The position numbers and the translations under genes are program-made. Positions 45,101-61,247 of a stretch of 64,000 nt of DNA are shown piece after piece. The DNA is from Termitomyces sp. T153 (Eukaryota; Basidiomycota; Agaricomycetes; Agaricales; Lyophyllaceae), in NCBI GenBank assembly GCA_018296165.2, contig JACKQL020000015.1, forward strand, positions 682,001 to 746,000, given 5' to 3'. The notes beneath the pieces are model-generated. The model saw nothing but the letters and a program-made list of their open reading frames with translations. It had not been told where the DNA came from and did not search any database. Position 1 is the first letter of the stretch; each line of letters starts with the position of its first letter.

Positions 45101-46468
45101 TCATGCCCCACGCGGATTTACATTATATACCAATTTCTCAGCCGATATGGGCTGGAGAAACGCCTCCGAACCTCGATAATCTCGGTCAATGACCTTCCCG
45201 TGTCCAAGCAGAGGGAAAGCATGGGCGGTGATATTATCAAGGCCTCCAGGCATGAGCCGTGGCGTAATGTGCGCGATTGGGAACTGCGCAGGGTGGGAAG
45301 ATAGGAACTTAAAGAACTCGACAGTGAAAGCTCTCCACGATGGAGAAGCAGGGATGGTTCCACCTTACAAAAAAGTCAGGTCCCAGTTCACAGAAATCTA
45401 AACCTCCTACCATTGTAGTGTATTTCGTGACCCAGGCCGGACCAAACGGCACTATATATCGCAGTCACCTTGTCTTTGAAACCATGTGGGAACCAGGCAG
45501 TACTCCGAATAACTGCAATCCTTCCTCCAGACTCCAGAAAAGTCTGTGAAATCTTTGAAGTACTCCCGTCTTCAGAAATACAATCCAAGGCACCCGCGAT
45601 TCCCCCAGAGGCTTTGTACACCTTCTCAGGCCAATCAGGAGAACGATAGTCAAACACCGCATCTACACCTCTATCCAAAAGCTTTTGGTGGTGTTTCTCA
45701 CTCGCTGTAGCAAAGATCCGATAGGGCTTCCCGCATGGGGTACGTGCTATCCTTGCTAGTTCGATTGCGAAGAGACCCACTGAGGTTGAGGCGGAGTAGA
45801 TCAGGATTGCAGGCGACTCGCCGACTAGTTCATTCTCGGGTGGGACTGGGTTGGGAAAAGGAGCATGCAGTCCAAGACGGATGAAGAGGCCCTGTTTGGG
45901 TTATCAATTAGCCCCTATCCTTGATCTCGCTGAGAAAGCAAGCTGGGGCTGACCTGGGCAGCAGTGAGTGAACAGAGTGGGAATGTCGCGGCTTCTTCGA
46001 ATGATGCTTCGGTAGGAATACGTATGGCGAGATCGGCTTCCAAGATTGCGTACTCAGCAAATCCTCCAGGACGCGGGTTTACAGAGGTAGCTGGAGTTAG
46101 GATGATTATTCCCTACATATGGAACTTGGAAATCCAGGAACGTACCCCCCTGAACAAAACCTGCTACTCTATCGCCAATTTTCCATTGTATTACATCCTT
46201 TCCAACTTCGTCAACTGTCCCCGCAAAGTCACTGCCTATCACACGACCCACGTCATCAGGATTGGGTTGGTCAGCAACATACAAAGCGTCCACAGGATTC
46301 AGGGCGACTGAATGGACTTGAATTCTGCCACCAGATCTTATCAATACCTGTGATGAAGAATACAGCACAGTTAAGAATATCTCACCGGATCTCATTTCCT
46401 GCTGGTTCTGGGATGGGTACATCGGCGATGGTGGCGGTATTTCCCTCGGCTGTCACAAGAGCCCTCAT
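45101..46468 (-). CDS. Zinc-independent MDR oxidoreductase (enoyl/alcohol reductase family)
   Basis: Five exons: 46468-46386, 46324-46146, 46090-45954, 45891-45411 and 45363-45101, giving 380 residues with every junction in frame. The N-terminal GroES-like fold contains VHSVALNPVDALYVADQP, then GSDFAGTV and GDRVAGF. The catalytic zinc cysteine and the structural four-cysteine lobe of classical alcohol dehydrogenases are absent. The Rossmann part has ILIYSASTSVG (cofactor-binding loop), VDAVFDYRSPDWPE and GGIAGALDCISEDG. Fungal trans-enoyl reductases and related NADPH-dependent MDR proteins share this layout; some act beside polyketide synthases, but no such synthase lies here. Substrate unknown. 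Confidence 0.85.
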
Positions 46469-47203
46469 GATGGCGTGAGAAGAAGTCAGATAGTGGGTTG
46501 GCCTTTATATCATGGCCGTAATAATGCTCAGTCATCATCTTCAGATGATATGACGAGGGTGGGTCACGATCGTCCACAATATGCTCTGATAAGGAAACCC
46601 ACAAGCTATTAAGGGATACAAAGTTATCTGAAGCCTACCGATTATGCGTGGTGCACATGTGCAGTGTCATTGAGAGAGTTCTGGTAACCTTCACGGGGTG
46701 TACCGAAGTTTGACACATGTCACAAGCACAGCACCCAAGATGTGCAGACAGATACAAAGCGTCGAATTCGGCAGGACTACTAGAGATCCCATTCTACAAC
46801 CGGAACTTGGCTAACCCAGGTCCGTGTACTTGCCATTCTTGGATTGCGCGTTCTTTGTGTCTATTTGGCAATTGCCCAAAATCATATTTCTTTGTTTTCC
46901 GAGTGAACTTCCCTCCTTAATAAATGATCCTGTTCACCGAGGATCGTTCCGAATGTCTTTTATTGAAGGCTGCATACATCAGTTCTTCCGCTTTTAACAT
47001 ACCCTAATCTGTACGCTGTCAACCCGCCGCTTACTTCTCTCTCGAGAAATGGAGTCAAGTGGGCTCAATCCACTTCGATGAATTGATGTCATCATTGCCC
47101 CGATGCCGATGGCACATTTTTTACGCCGCTAGCTAGGGATGATCGTGGTTTATGATCGCTCACAAATGTCTCATGTCCCAACCCTCTTTAACGGTCCCCG
47201 CGA
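46469..47203. promoter_or_regulatory. Divergent intergenic region
   Basis: About 735 bp between the start of the minus-strand reductase and the plus-strand F-box gene, so it must carry both promoters. I see no identifiable binding site or clear TATA element. Small open frames (for instance 46717-46920) are not supported. Confidence 0.35.
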
Positions 47204-49098
47204 ATGACGAAACAATCGATGCCTGCTCACTGGACTAGTTACAATACTGACGAAGGACCATCATTCTTGCCTGAAGATGGACGCACACTTATGATCTCTA
47301 TTGTACTTGATGCTGGTGCTCAGAAGGATTTTGAAGGGATACGGGTTGTTGTCGTTCGCCGAGAGAACGACGGAGCTGAAATGGTACGCGGTCGAGAACT
47401 TGTTACAGATCTCTACTCACATTCCGTTAGTTTGTTAAAGAGTGTACTGATCTAGCCCGTTCTAGTTATATGATGGGCCTCAATCATAGAAAGGCGCTGA
47501 CTACCTCACGCATTCACGCAAAGTCTGGAGGTAATCGTATATGTATGGCCGAAAACGAAAAACTCTGCACTCTCATCTTTGAGCTTGCTCCCTCACAAAC
47601 ATATTGGGGTCACTTCGCCAGACTAGTTCTGATAGGGCATCAAACATCTCAACCTTCACTCCGTGTCATTCACGATCACATTGAGCACAAAGTTTCCTCT
47701 ACTATCCTCTTCCTCCACTGCAATCACTCCGCACAACCAGAGTTCAGCCCTGGCGGTAACGTCAGAAAACCTACGAGAGCCCGCGCTCATTATGTTCGCG
47801 TCATCCCAGTCCCAGAAACTCGTCCTCCGCAGCCGACTTTCAATCTCCCTCAACCAGTACTGTCCCGGATTGTCTTTCTAGCTTTTTCTGACAAACAAAA
47901 GGGATGGAGGAGAGGTCTTCTGTCATGTGGCCTTGTCTGCAAGTCATGGGTATACCTCGTCGATTTTTTCTTCAACGACTTTCACGATTCGGACATGTGT
48001 AGATTGGACCACGATCCTCCTAATATTGCCAACGTTGCACGTTCGCTAGAAAAGGATCTCTCTCGTTCCCCACTTATCAGTACTTATTCGCCCGCTAAGT
48101 ATCTGCGATCAACGCGTGTTACGAATACGGAATTCATGATGTTCTGCGAGGCGCAAAACAGAATACTACGCTATGCAACATCTATAACAAACATAGCCAT
48201 CGAGTCCACCCACGCCTTTCTCTTCCAAGAGTTCTATGACATCCTTTGTAGTCTCAAGGACGTTAACAACTTAAGAGTAACACCAATGCGGTTTGGCCCC
48301 CGTGATTCAGGTGATATTCGCCACTTGACTTACGAGGAAATTCTGAAAATCATATCTGTCTGGCCACATCTCAAGAGGTTGAACATCGTGAATTGGAAGC
48401 TATCAGCGGATCTTGATTCCTCATCATCAAGTGATGTAAATTTGGAGGTGTGACCTTCCTGATCTCTGTTATTCATTTCTTTCTGAATCGTGGCCTTGTA
48501 GAACGTTCGGGTTACTTGCCCTATCGAAAACCTAAACTTACGCATCGGCAAGCTCACGGGTCCCTTGCTGATGCGCCTAACAGGACCGTCATTCTCCCCG
48601 CCAACCCTGCGTGTTGTCCGATTCGACGCCATCAAAGGTCTCACCAACTCCAATTTTCTCGCATTCTTATTGCGAGTATCTCCAACACTTGTGTCCCTTT
48701 CCGTCTCAGCCTGCCCTATGTGGCGCAACTCCGACGACGAAGAGTACGCCATTGATACGGCCATGCCAAGCCTGACTTCGCTCGAGACACTTATACTTGA
48801 GGGCGACCTATCAAGTGAAAAGGCGCTCATACAGAAAGTACGACAAAGACCGAGTGATGTGAATATAGCGTGGAAGAGGCATTGTATTTCACTTTGCAAC
48901 CCTTTGATGATGCGGTTAGAAAGTGTCCTTGATGCTGTGTCCGTCACCGGCTGGGACTCCATTCACGTTTATCTGGATACGCCGGTTGGGTATTCGCCCC
49001 AGACGAGTGTGGAGGTTGTTCAGGCTGCCAAGGCGAGGGGTATTGATTTTCGTCTTTCTATCTCTCCAATGGAGCTGTGGTTGGAGAACATTGGTTGA
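47204..49098 (+). CDS. F-box protein with leucine-rich C-terminal region
   Basis: The secure part is 47470-48447 joined to 48502-49098 by a 54-bp intron (GTGTGA…TGTAG), in frame. Around residue 120 of the 47470 frame is an F-box-like motif (NLPQPVLSRIVFLAFSDKQK, then LLSCGLVCKSW), which would bind Skp1 in an SCF ubiquitin ligase. The rest alternates hydrophobic strands and helices (LRVVRFDAIKGLTNSNFLAF, LTSLETLILEGDLSSE), like the irregular LRR or propeller substrate domains of Agaricomycete F-box proteins. Upstream, an open frame at 47204-47455 (FLPEDGRTLMISIVLDAG…) may be a first exon: an intron with GTTAGT…TCTAG ends fits, but the frame does not close, so the true start is unresolved. Confidence 0.65.
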
Positions 49099-51276
49099 TA
49101 CTGATGCAGACATGACTGTCCCCTGGATCTCACTTCGAGCGGCATATCTCGAAGAGTTATGTAATCCATGACCAAGATCTATTTATATTTCCGTACAGTT
49201 ATATCAAACCGCCGCTCGATCCCTCTCTTTCCTTTTCTTTCATCCCGTTTTCCCGCCTTTTGTCCTATACGTACGTACAGCGTTTAGATTTGATTACACG
49301 CGGGATATAGCGAGATCCTGTCTTCCGGCGGTTCTAGTCGGAAGTGAGCATACTACACTTTTTGACAACTTACCTCTCGTAAATCAGCCATCACTGATTC
49401 ATTATGTCCGGCTACCGACCCTGAACTTTGTCAACGTCATCCTCTTGTTTTCTTCTTACTGGTCGTTCTTGGACGTCTCTGCTTAGAACGACACCATCTA
49501 TCTACCAGCTCTTTCGGGTTGTCACGTAATTACTCTTGACGACAAACTTGACTACTACATACGCCTTCGACGCCCAACTCTGACAATGCGCAGTTGCGCA
49601 CGAGGACAAATTGATCACTTGTCGATACCAACCACCACGGAGTCTTCACCAACACCAGATTCCATCTCTGTGGAACGATACTGCGCCTATGCATCAACGC
49701 ATTTTATCTTCCTCACAGCTCAGATTCCTCAGTTTTATCTATTCCTGTTTGTGCTAAAATGATTCAGACCACTGATAACAAATCCAAACTGGCAACAATC
49801 GAAGACCGTTACACCAAGCCTCCTATTTTGAGATAAGGAAATCTATCTTACTCCTGAGGTTATCAAAGACAACGAAATGACGTGCCAAGATCTTGTTGAG
49901 ACCAAGCAAATCGAGATTACTTGCCGTGGGATTGGGAGCACAAGATCCGCAGTCGCATTCTTTACATAAACTTCAATCACAAGAAACAGACCCCTTGGGA
50001 TTTCGCCTCTTATTTACAGAAACAGAATCGCTGCTCCTGGGTACATCGTCGTATTTCACCTTGGAAAAACTTCGCCCTCACATTGATACTCAGCTCGATT
50101 ACTCCCTCTCCGTCACATACTTAGAACGTAACCTCGACACTACTGTGTACTTTCATGCATGGCTTTACAGCGTCCGTCTCATTGATGAGAGTCGTGGACA
50201 GTCGGAGAAACGTCTGAGGGAGATCGCCGACGAAGTATTCAAACAGTCAAAGAGGCCTCTCCTATCCGCGAAGCAAGTCAACACGCCCATGTACGGTGTT
50301 TGATCACCCGCAGCATGTAGTGAAGTTCCGTTATATGGCGAATCTGGTCTCAGTGAGGACAGCATCCAACAATTACAATTAGGCTGATATGTCTATACCT
50401 ATGTCTATACCCTTTGCATCATTCACAACCCACAGTTCATGCTTTTATTGTGTCTCCGTTCCTAGGAAGAATCGATTTTTTTTGTACACAAAGTGAGGTA
50501 TTCAGAGATTTAGAGATGATCCACAGAACGACAAAATTAGAAATATTTCGAGCAGCTCTGGGGAGCAGGTGTACAAGATCCTCAGTTTGAAGCCGAGCCG
50601 GTGCGGTACGCTAGCAAGAAGGGTTGTACTAGATCTGAGCACTCAGTACTTGAGATAGAGTTTACCATCAATGTTGTATGCGCCGACACGAACAGTGACG
50701 CAGGAACCGTTACGTTGATTGCCCAGGCGGAAACTTGAAGGTTACAAGCTCAATCTAGGACATCTGCGAATCAGCTGAAGGTTTTAAGTATTATGTAGTA
50801 GCAAATACGAAATTTCGGCCCCGTAGTAACATAATCACAGAATCAAGAGTGGTTTGTCTCAGCATTTTGACTTCCAAGTGCAAACTTTGGGACCCTTCGC
50901 GACTAAGAAAAGAAGAAATGGCGGTCGCGCACGAGAGAAGTATGACATAGTAGTGCTTTGTTCGAGCCTTCGCTACATGTTTACCTACGGGTCACAGCTA
51001 GTAAAAAACGGACTCCCATTGAATTAAACTTCACATATCGAAGGTCGTTTCTTGTTCCTACCCAAGTCTTGCCGAGATCCTCAACTCGTCCAATCAAACA
51101 AGCACTGGGTCCTCAAATAACAATTTCATCGAAACTCGTAGGTAAAATATCATTGGAGGGTTATAGTAAATAAAGCGGGCTGAAATAATGATAGCCATGG
51201 TAAAGATGTTAAAAATAATGTAAACAAATAACAAATGAACCCTGCTTCAGAAAATGGTATATCCTCGCAGAATGTA
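49099..51276. other. Long stretch without a recognised gene
   Basis: About 2.2 kb. One plus-strand open frame at 49893-50303 (136 codons, HIDTQLDYSLSVTYLERN…, RLIDESRGQSEKRLREIADE) has protein-like composition and could be the last exon of a decayed or undetected gene. I recognise no domain and no upstream exons join it. Near 50650-50740 the minus strand shows a short phrase (NVTVPAS) that recalls the Kre9/KNH-like gene at 52732, possibly a relic. Confidence 0.35.
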
Positions 51277-51914
51277 TTAAAGTTTGGGTATAGCAGGAAC
51301 GCCACGTACCTTGCGGATCAGCTGTATAGTCCAATGTCTAACGAGTTTCGTAACTTTGACCCGCTGGCCAATCTCAACAATTGGAGGACGCAACTTCCAA
51401 TCACTGAGCCCTCCTACGATAGCCTTCAATCGAGAGTTAGCTTCGCTCATTTGAGGCCGATTTTGAGGGTCAGGGTTCGTCATGTCACCAATAAGCTCGC
51501 GCATGAAGTCAAAGCCTTTTTTGGCTTTAGCAAAATTGCACCCCTAGTGCAGGGTCAACAGATAGACAAGGGACTGAGAGAGGATACGCACGTCGAGAAA
51601 ATGCTCTCTGACAACATTTCCTAAGCAATATACATCGACTGGGAATGGATTGCATGGCGGAGCATCGGGTAAAAGATGTTCCGGAACGGATCTGTCCCCA
51701 CCCCATGGTGGTTCTTTCAAGGCGCGGAACTCCAGATGGATACTCTTTGGACAGATCAAAATCAACGAGATAGTACTTGATAGGCTTTGAGGTCGGAGAG
51801 GCGACTGGAGAAGCTTTGCCACTGAAGTCACGTTTCATATAACGCGTAAAGGGGTGTGGTGGGACATCAAACAGAGAGTGAGCATCGGCCATGATATTGT
51901 TGTACTTGCAGTCC
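51277..51914 (-). pseudogene. Kinase-like protein, C-lobe fragment with a frameshift
   Basis: The fragment starts at an exon boundary within the catalytic loop (51914, DCKYNNIMADAHSLF; the preceding HR would come from an upstream exon). It continues with YYLVDFDLSKEY, equivalent to the DFG region but reading DFD. A one-base frame change near 51715-51735 leads to GGDRSVPEHL and NPFPVDVYCLGNVVREHFLD. After an intron with a GTGCGT donor the frame resumes with FDFMRELIGDMTNPDPQNRP and WKLR, ending at 51277. This matches an expanded Agaricomycete family of kinase-like proteins. I could not find the N-lobe in the 1 kb upstream. Frameshift plus missing N-lobe points to a pseudogene; if the frameshift is an error, an undetected 5' half is still needed. 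Confidence 0.6.
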
Positions 51915-52731
51915 CTGAAGACGTCAAGACATTATGTCAAATTGATGCCTTTCTCTTCGTATATATCGATGACTCTATCATGTCTCGTTCTCGACTTTAC
52001 TCGGAATCTGCTGTGATATACATGCTACTGTAATACTGTAGTCCATATTTGTCCAGCACTGCCTTGTCTTAACGAAGAACGAAGTAGCATGACCTCTTGG
52101 TGCCCCACAAAACGAGATTCAAGGTCAATGAGTTCGACAATTGGATTTGCAGTGCTTTCCGCTGAATTAGGCTGGCAACCAACCCTCCATGGATACAAGT
52201 CTTGATCGATTGATCGATGATCTTGTCTCCGTTGAGGCAACGATCACCGCTCGATCTCGTTATTCATTCCACCACCACTGCATAGATGTTGAAATGCACT
52301 TCGTCGACAGCACCTTTCTTGTTTGATATCATAATTCCTAGTCAATGACCACTCCGTGCCACGTTCCAGCGTCTCATATCTTTAGTCTCCTCTCCGATAC
52401 TTTCGCACTCATGCAATAATATATATGGAAGCTGGTTTAGGACACGACTTAATACTTTCAGAAATCTGGATGCTCTACAGTATTCTTACCTACCATGGAG
52501 ATTCAGACCGTTAATCAGGCCTCAGTTCGATGTCTGGACTAACGTGCGCATAGCTCATACTGGCTTCTGTAAGGCGGGAAATTCCAGAGCAACCCTGGAA
52601 TTACAGAACTTCATTATATGGGTAATGAAGCAATACAAAGCATCGGTATCATATAAAACTATTCAGAGCAGGCTTGTGGTGTAGGCTGAGAAGCCTTGGC
52701 CCTTGATTGTGACAACATGAGGAAAGAGTGT
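51915..52731. other. No gene recognised
   Basis: Expected location of the missing 5' half of the kinase-like gene, but no ATP-binding loop or other kinase N-lobe motif is visible. The minus-strand open frame at 52025-52240 has no domain. Confidence 0.4.
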
Positions 52732-53324
52732 TTAATCTGTTTGGACAATCTTGAAGGGTGGACTGATGTTTCCGCTATCTCCAAACACTACAAGGAGAAA
52801 GGATTGAGCTGAGTTTTCTGAGTACTTGAGAGACTCTGGACTCTTACAAATAATGGCGTACTCGCCAGGTTCAACAGACTCAGGAACCATTACGTTGACA
52901 CAGCCAGCGCGAAGGTCGAAGCCTTCCGCAAGTGTGGTCTGAGGCGTCAATGATTCAGCTGAAGCCGTATTAGCGGGAGTTCACGCATCCGTGGCAGTGG
53001 TTAAAGCATACCCGGCTTAAGTACAACACTCGCGCCATTGGAAATATTCACGGGAGCATCAGATGTGTCCCTATAAGTATACGAACAAAGCAGAAACAAA
53101 GGTAAACAAATATGAACCTGTCGACGGTGTTGGTAGACTCGGACTCGGACTCTGACTTACCAAGTGACGGACTCGACACTGCCCACCACCCAAACAGTGG
53201 ATGCGTTAGGGCTGATGATGTGTGGATCGAAGATGTCTGACGCAGCACGCGCGTTAAGGGCTGCGCCATTAGCTACAGAGAGGAACGATGAAACGAGAGC
53301 GGTAAGAAGAAGCTTGGACTGCAT
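52732..53324 (-). CDS. Secreted Kre9/KNH-like cell-wall protein
   Basis: Three exons: 53324-53161, 53070-53012 and 52958-52732, giving 149 residues. The N-terminus is a clear signal peptide (MQSKLLLTALVSSFLSVANG, cleavage probably after NGA). A single small beta-sandwich domain follows: HIISPNASTVWVVGSVESVTW, spliced to DTSDAPVNISNG, then NVMVPESVEPGEYAII and VVFGDSGNISPPFKI near the end. This is the Kre9/Knh1-like domain (Pfam Kre9_KNH) found in many Agaricomycete surface proteins; in yeast, Kre9 is needed for beta-1,6-glucan. This version ends right after the domain, without a Ser/Thr stalk or GPI signal, so it should be released or loosely wall-bound. Confidence 0.8.
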
Positions 53325-53761
53325 GGTTCCGAGGGCAGAAAAACAAACTAAATGTTGGTCTGGATTGCGGGCAACTGAGATGGTTAAATAGACAGACCCG
53401 GGATAAAGATAGAAACATCAGAATCCAGATCCAAAGGAAGCTGACCTTCGGAATCCCAGATAAGTCAGTACCGGTCCTAGAAAACTCACGGGACAGGTGA
53501 TTTCTGGCCGTAAAGCGATGTATGGGTGTAAAAGGTTTCAAGCAACATCAAACCAATGCAATCAACTGATTATTTCCTGACCACTTTCAAGGAAACCAAA
53601 ATTTCTCATCTTCTACAAGCTCAGAGGAAAGGTAAATGAATATCACTCGACAATGTCAAGACGAATCCTCGCTGATCACTATTCATTGGATTACTTAAAT
53701 ACATAGATAGTATGTTTTCAATAATTTACGGCCAGAGTTGGCACCACTACAGAAGCTACTC
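53325..53761. other. Intergenic region
   Basis: Promoter side of the Kre9/KNH-like gene and 3' end of the SNF2-family gene; both are on the minus strand. No supported reading frame. Confidence 0.4.
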
Positions 53762-58264
<4,503 letters not shown>

Positions 58265-58385
58265 TACTGAAGGCTATGAGGAAAGGTGAATGACTTGTTG
58301 CGAGTCGAGGAGACACAGGTCACGTGTCACGGTCGAAATTTGGTCACTTGGTCACTCTACGTTCTGACGCACACCTCAACGCTTA
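58265..58385. promoter_or_regulatory. 121-bp divergent promoter, SNF2-family gene and PAM17
   Basis: The start codons at 58264 (minus) and 58386 (plus) are only 121 bp apart, so both core promoters and 5' UTRs must share this interval. It contains several TCAC/GTGAC-like words (GTCACGTGTCACGG, GGTCACTTGGTCACT), including a CACGTG E-box at 58321-58326. A bHLH factor could act on both genes; that is inference. Confidence 0.55.
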
Positions 58386-59223
58386 ATGCTCAGACTCAGA
58401 CTCGCTCGGCCACTAGGCCTGTCTTCCTGCTGTCTTACGCGTTCTGCTACTGGAAATTCAGTGCTACTTAGGTTCAAGACTACTTCAGCTAAGAAACCAG
58501 CAGTTGGATGGGCAAAAGCGTTAACTTGGCCAGAATACTTGGCTATTCGAGGCAGTAAACGGAAATGGCAGCTAGTAAGCGACTCTAGCACTATGCGATG
58601 TTTATCTCTCATGAATTATATTAGGCTGTTACTATCCCATGCGCTTTACTTGGTTTCTTTGGAGGTGCTGCTTATTTTGGGTCTCTTGAAACCGATCCGA
58701 CGCGGCCAATTATGGTACGCTGCAAATCCTTCTGATTTTTTGCTCTTGAAACATCTTATTCAATAGGGAATTGATCCTTTCTTCTTTTATGGTGCCTGCA
58801 CCGTTGCGTGTGTCGGTATGTCAAGTATCTGTTCAAAGACAAAAGCCTTTCAACCTCATTCAAAGGCACTGGCGCGTTAATTGGACCGAGCATCGGGGCC
58901 GCAGCATGGAGAGCACGTCACCGAAATCAACTTGCTCTAGTAGACGCTATGGATCGCGAGTTCTATCGTCGGATAGCCAAAAACCGGGTCGATGCTTCCC
59001 TCCAAAGCCCAACACATCCCGTTCCCGACTATTATGGTCTGCATCCATTTTCCACCCGTGTTCAAATACTCACCAGTTCTTCCTAGGCGAGAAAATTGGA
59101 TCACTACACCAGTATAGACAGGTATGAGACTGAGCTGTGGAGAAAGACTAGTGACTGACCAAATGATAGTGGCTGCGCGACCAAGGGAAGTACAAACGGA
59201 AGGTTACGCTTCCGGAAGAATAA
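58386..59223 (+). CDS. PAM17: PAM17, mitochondrial presequence translocase-associated motor subunit
   Basis: Six exons: 58386-58574, 58625-58714, 58767-58815, 58866-59036, 59087-59121 and 59170-59223, giving 195 residues with all junctions closing. The N-terminus is an Arg-rich, acid-free mitochondrial presequence (MLRLRLARPLGLSSCCLTRS). Then come the family marks: ALTWPEYLAIRGSKRKWQ, a first membrane helix (TIPCALLGFFGGAAYFGSLE), DPTRPIM-GIDPFFFYGA with a second helix across the next junction, ALIGPSIG, AKNRVDASLQSPTHPVPDYY and the end QYRQ-WLRDQGKYKRK. Pam17 sits in the inner membrane with TIM23 and organises the Pam16-Pam18 part of the import motor. Confidence 0.95.
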
Positions 59224-59776
59224 ATAGATTGTCTGTAAATCTTCGAATATACATCCACTTCACAGCAACGTTTATGTTCCGATATGCCTTCCTAACGCAT
59301 GTCATGTTCGTTCGAAGGATCGAAGCCTTAACAAGTCATATTATGGACAGTGATCATGGGCAATTTTCATTAGGTATGATGCAGACATTGAACGTCTCTT
59401 CTCACTGTTGCAACAGTATACTCTTTGAGACAAATACGATTAACTTATTTAGTTAGATTCAAGAGGTATATTTTACCGACACAGTCGGATAGATTAGAGG
59501 GCGACTGACTCTGACAGTACCGACAAAATGGGAGCCAACCCGGCGAAGGTGATACTCATAATCCCTCCATGGCCTGATTTGAATATCAAAATGGCCGATG
59601 AATAGCGAAATGAACAAGACTCGTCAAAAAAAGTCGGAGGCAAGTGATGATAGTTACGAAAGGTAAAACAAGGTGTGGTTAGAAGAAGTGTACGATAATA
59701 ATGATATAGTGTATGTCGAATTTGAACTTGAAGTGTCGAAACGAAGGAAGCCGTAAGTAGTCGATCATTGGGGCAA
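59224..59776. other. Intergenic region between convergent genes
   Basis: Holds the 3' ends of PAM17 (plus) and the SH3 membrane protein (minus). No supported reading frame; the left part (59240-59456) has an open frame without a recognisable domain. Confidence 0.4.
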
Positions 59777-60881
59777 TCAATGCCAGCTAGAGGCTTGTGA
59801 CTTGAGTAATCCAGTCGAGTATTTACGAGAGGGGACGATAGGAACTACTCCTCGGCGTTCTTGAAGGCAGAAGCGGGGCACAGCACCCTTAGGCGCGTCA
59901 ATACGTCCGACGCGTTGTACGAAACACCAACCATCCTTGTATTCTTCGAGCATTCGCACGATGTCGCCGAGTTTGATAGCAAGCTCGTCGTCTAGGGTAG
60001 GGGTGAATGAAGCGGAGACAGTCATAAGACGGGGAAGCTTCTGGGTGGGCTGATCTGAGTCGGGAGAACTGGGGTAGAATGGGTCCTGAGGAGTGAAGGA
60101 TTCGGAGCGTGGGCTCAAATTTTGCATGGGCTGCTCAGCAGGAGGGACAAGACTCGTTTTCGTCCGTCTGTTGGCAGGGAATGTCAGAGCTGCAAGACCA
60201 GTCGTGGAAATGGCTGGGCAAGGAGTGATATAATTGAAGCGAGGTGACTGATCTTCCCTTGATGCATCATTCGCCATCAAATAGTCCGAAGGAGAGGGTT
60301 GAGGTGTATCTAGCGTTGTCTTTACAGAAAACTTGGGGGAATCATTCTTGGGAGAAGCAGTCGGCTCAGGAAAGGAAAGATTGGTCGGAGGATATGCCTT
60401 GATCTGGGGGACCCAGCCTGCCGGCTCATCAAATGAATGAGTGAGGACCGCCTTCTCAGGTTTCTCCGTGTAGATTGAGACATCCGTCAGGTCGATGCGC
60501 TTCTGAGAGTAGGGTTGATCCTCTGTCTCCATGATAACCTTCCCAGCCAGCGTATTGGGCGACAATTTTGATGTGCGGCGTTTATATCTTCTGTACACGC
60601 ATATCACGATCCCTGCATTCCAGATTGATATTAATGCATGACAACTACTCATTTGAACACTGACCCAGAATGATTGCTGCAGAAATGAGGGAAAGTACAG
60701 TAGCGATCGCTGCTACAGATGTAGGGGGAAGTGAAGATGCAGGCACCATAGATGTGCTCGGTGAGGATCCAGAGTCGCTAATCAATGAAGCACTCGATGG
60801 TGCAGCTTCCGTTGCCCGATGCTCCAACCGATTGAGGTGACCTTTTAAGCTGTGTCTTTTGCGTTGCATGACGCTGGTCAT
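59777..60881 (-). CDS. Single-pass membrane protein with cytoplasmic C-terminal SH3 domain
   Basis: Two exons, 60881-60665 and 60612-59777, give 350 residues. A short Ser/Pro-rich outer region (about 1-50) precedes one helix (SVAAIATVLSLISAAIILG, spliced to IVICVYRRYKRR). The cytoplasmic part is about 270 residues, largely disordered and Pro/Ser-rich with Tyr and Ser sites, and ends in an SH3 domain (about 265-330: VSASFTPTLDDELAIKLGDI, then DGWCFVQRVG and GAVPRFCL). Conserved ALYDY-type, acidic, GWW-type and SxxP-type positions can be traced, with FTPTLDDELAI and GWCFVQR substituting. The topology recalls yeast Fus1 and Sho1, scaffold proteins of mating and osmosensing at the cell surface. 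The partner is unknown. Confidence 0.8.
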
Positions 60882-61247
60882 TAACGAAGGTCAGGGCAAA
60901 AGAAAGGAAGTGGTCGCAACGACCTGCCGCAGCCTGGAGGGTGGGAAGGGGGAGACGAAGCTGATGAGTCCCTGTCAAATCTCAATCGTTTTAATGGAGC
61001 ATCCGGACTCTATCATGCAATCAGATTGATGAGACTTTGAGCCGTATGTCATTTGATGGATAGTGACTAGGATACCAAGGCGGGAATAACTTCTCATCAA
61101 CGAGACAACCTGGCAATTCGGCAACAGAGTAACGAACTTTGATGATGGATAGACATTGGATGGACAAGGCTCAGTGTGCGTTGACAGGGGATGAGCGGTA
61201 TGAGAGCCGGGATGCCGATAACTGAATGGAAATGGCCGATAAAGTGT
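60882..61247. other. Intergenic region
   Basis: Promoter side of the SH3 membrane protein gene and 3' end of the ankyrin-AAA gene, both on the minus strand. No supported reading frame. Confidence 0.4.
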
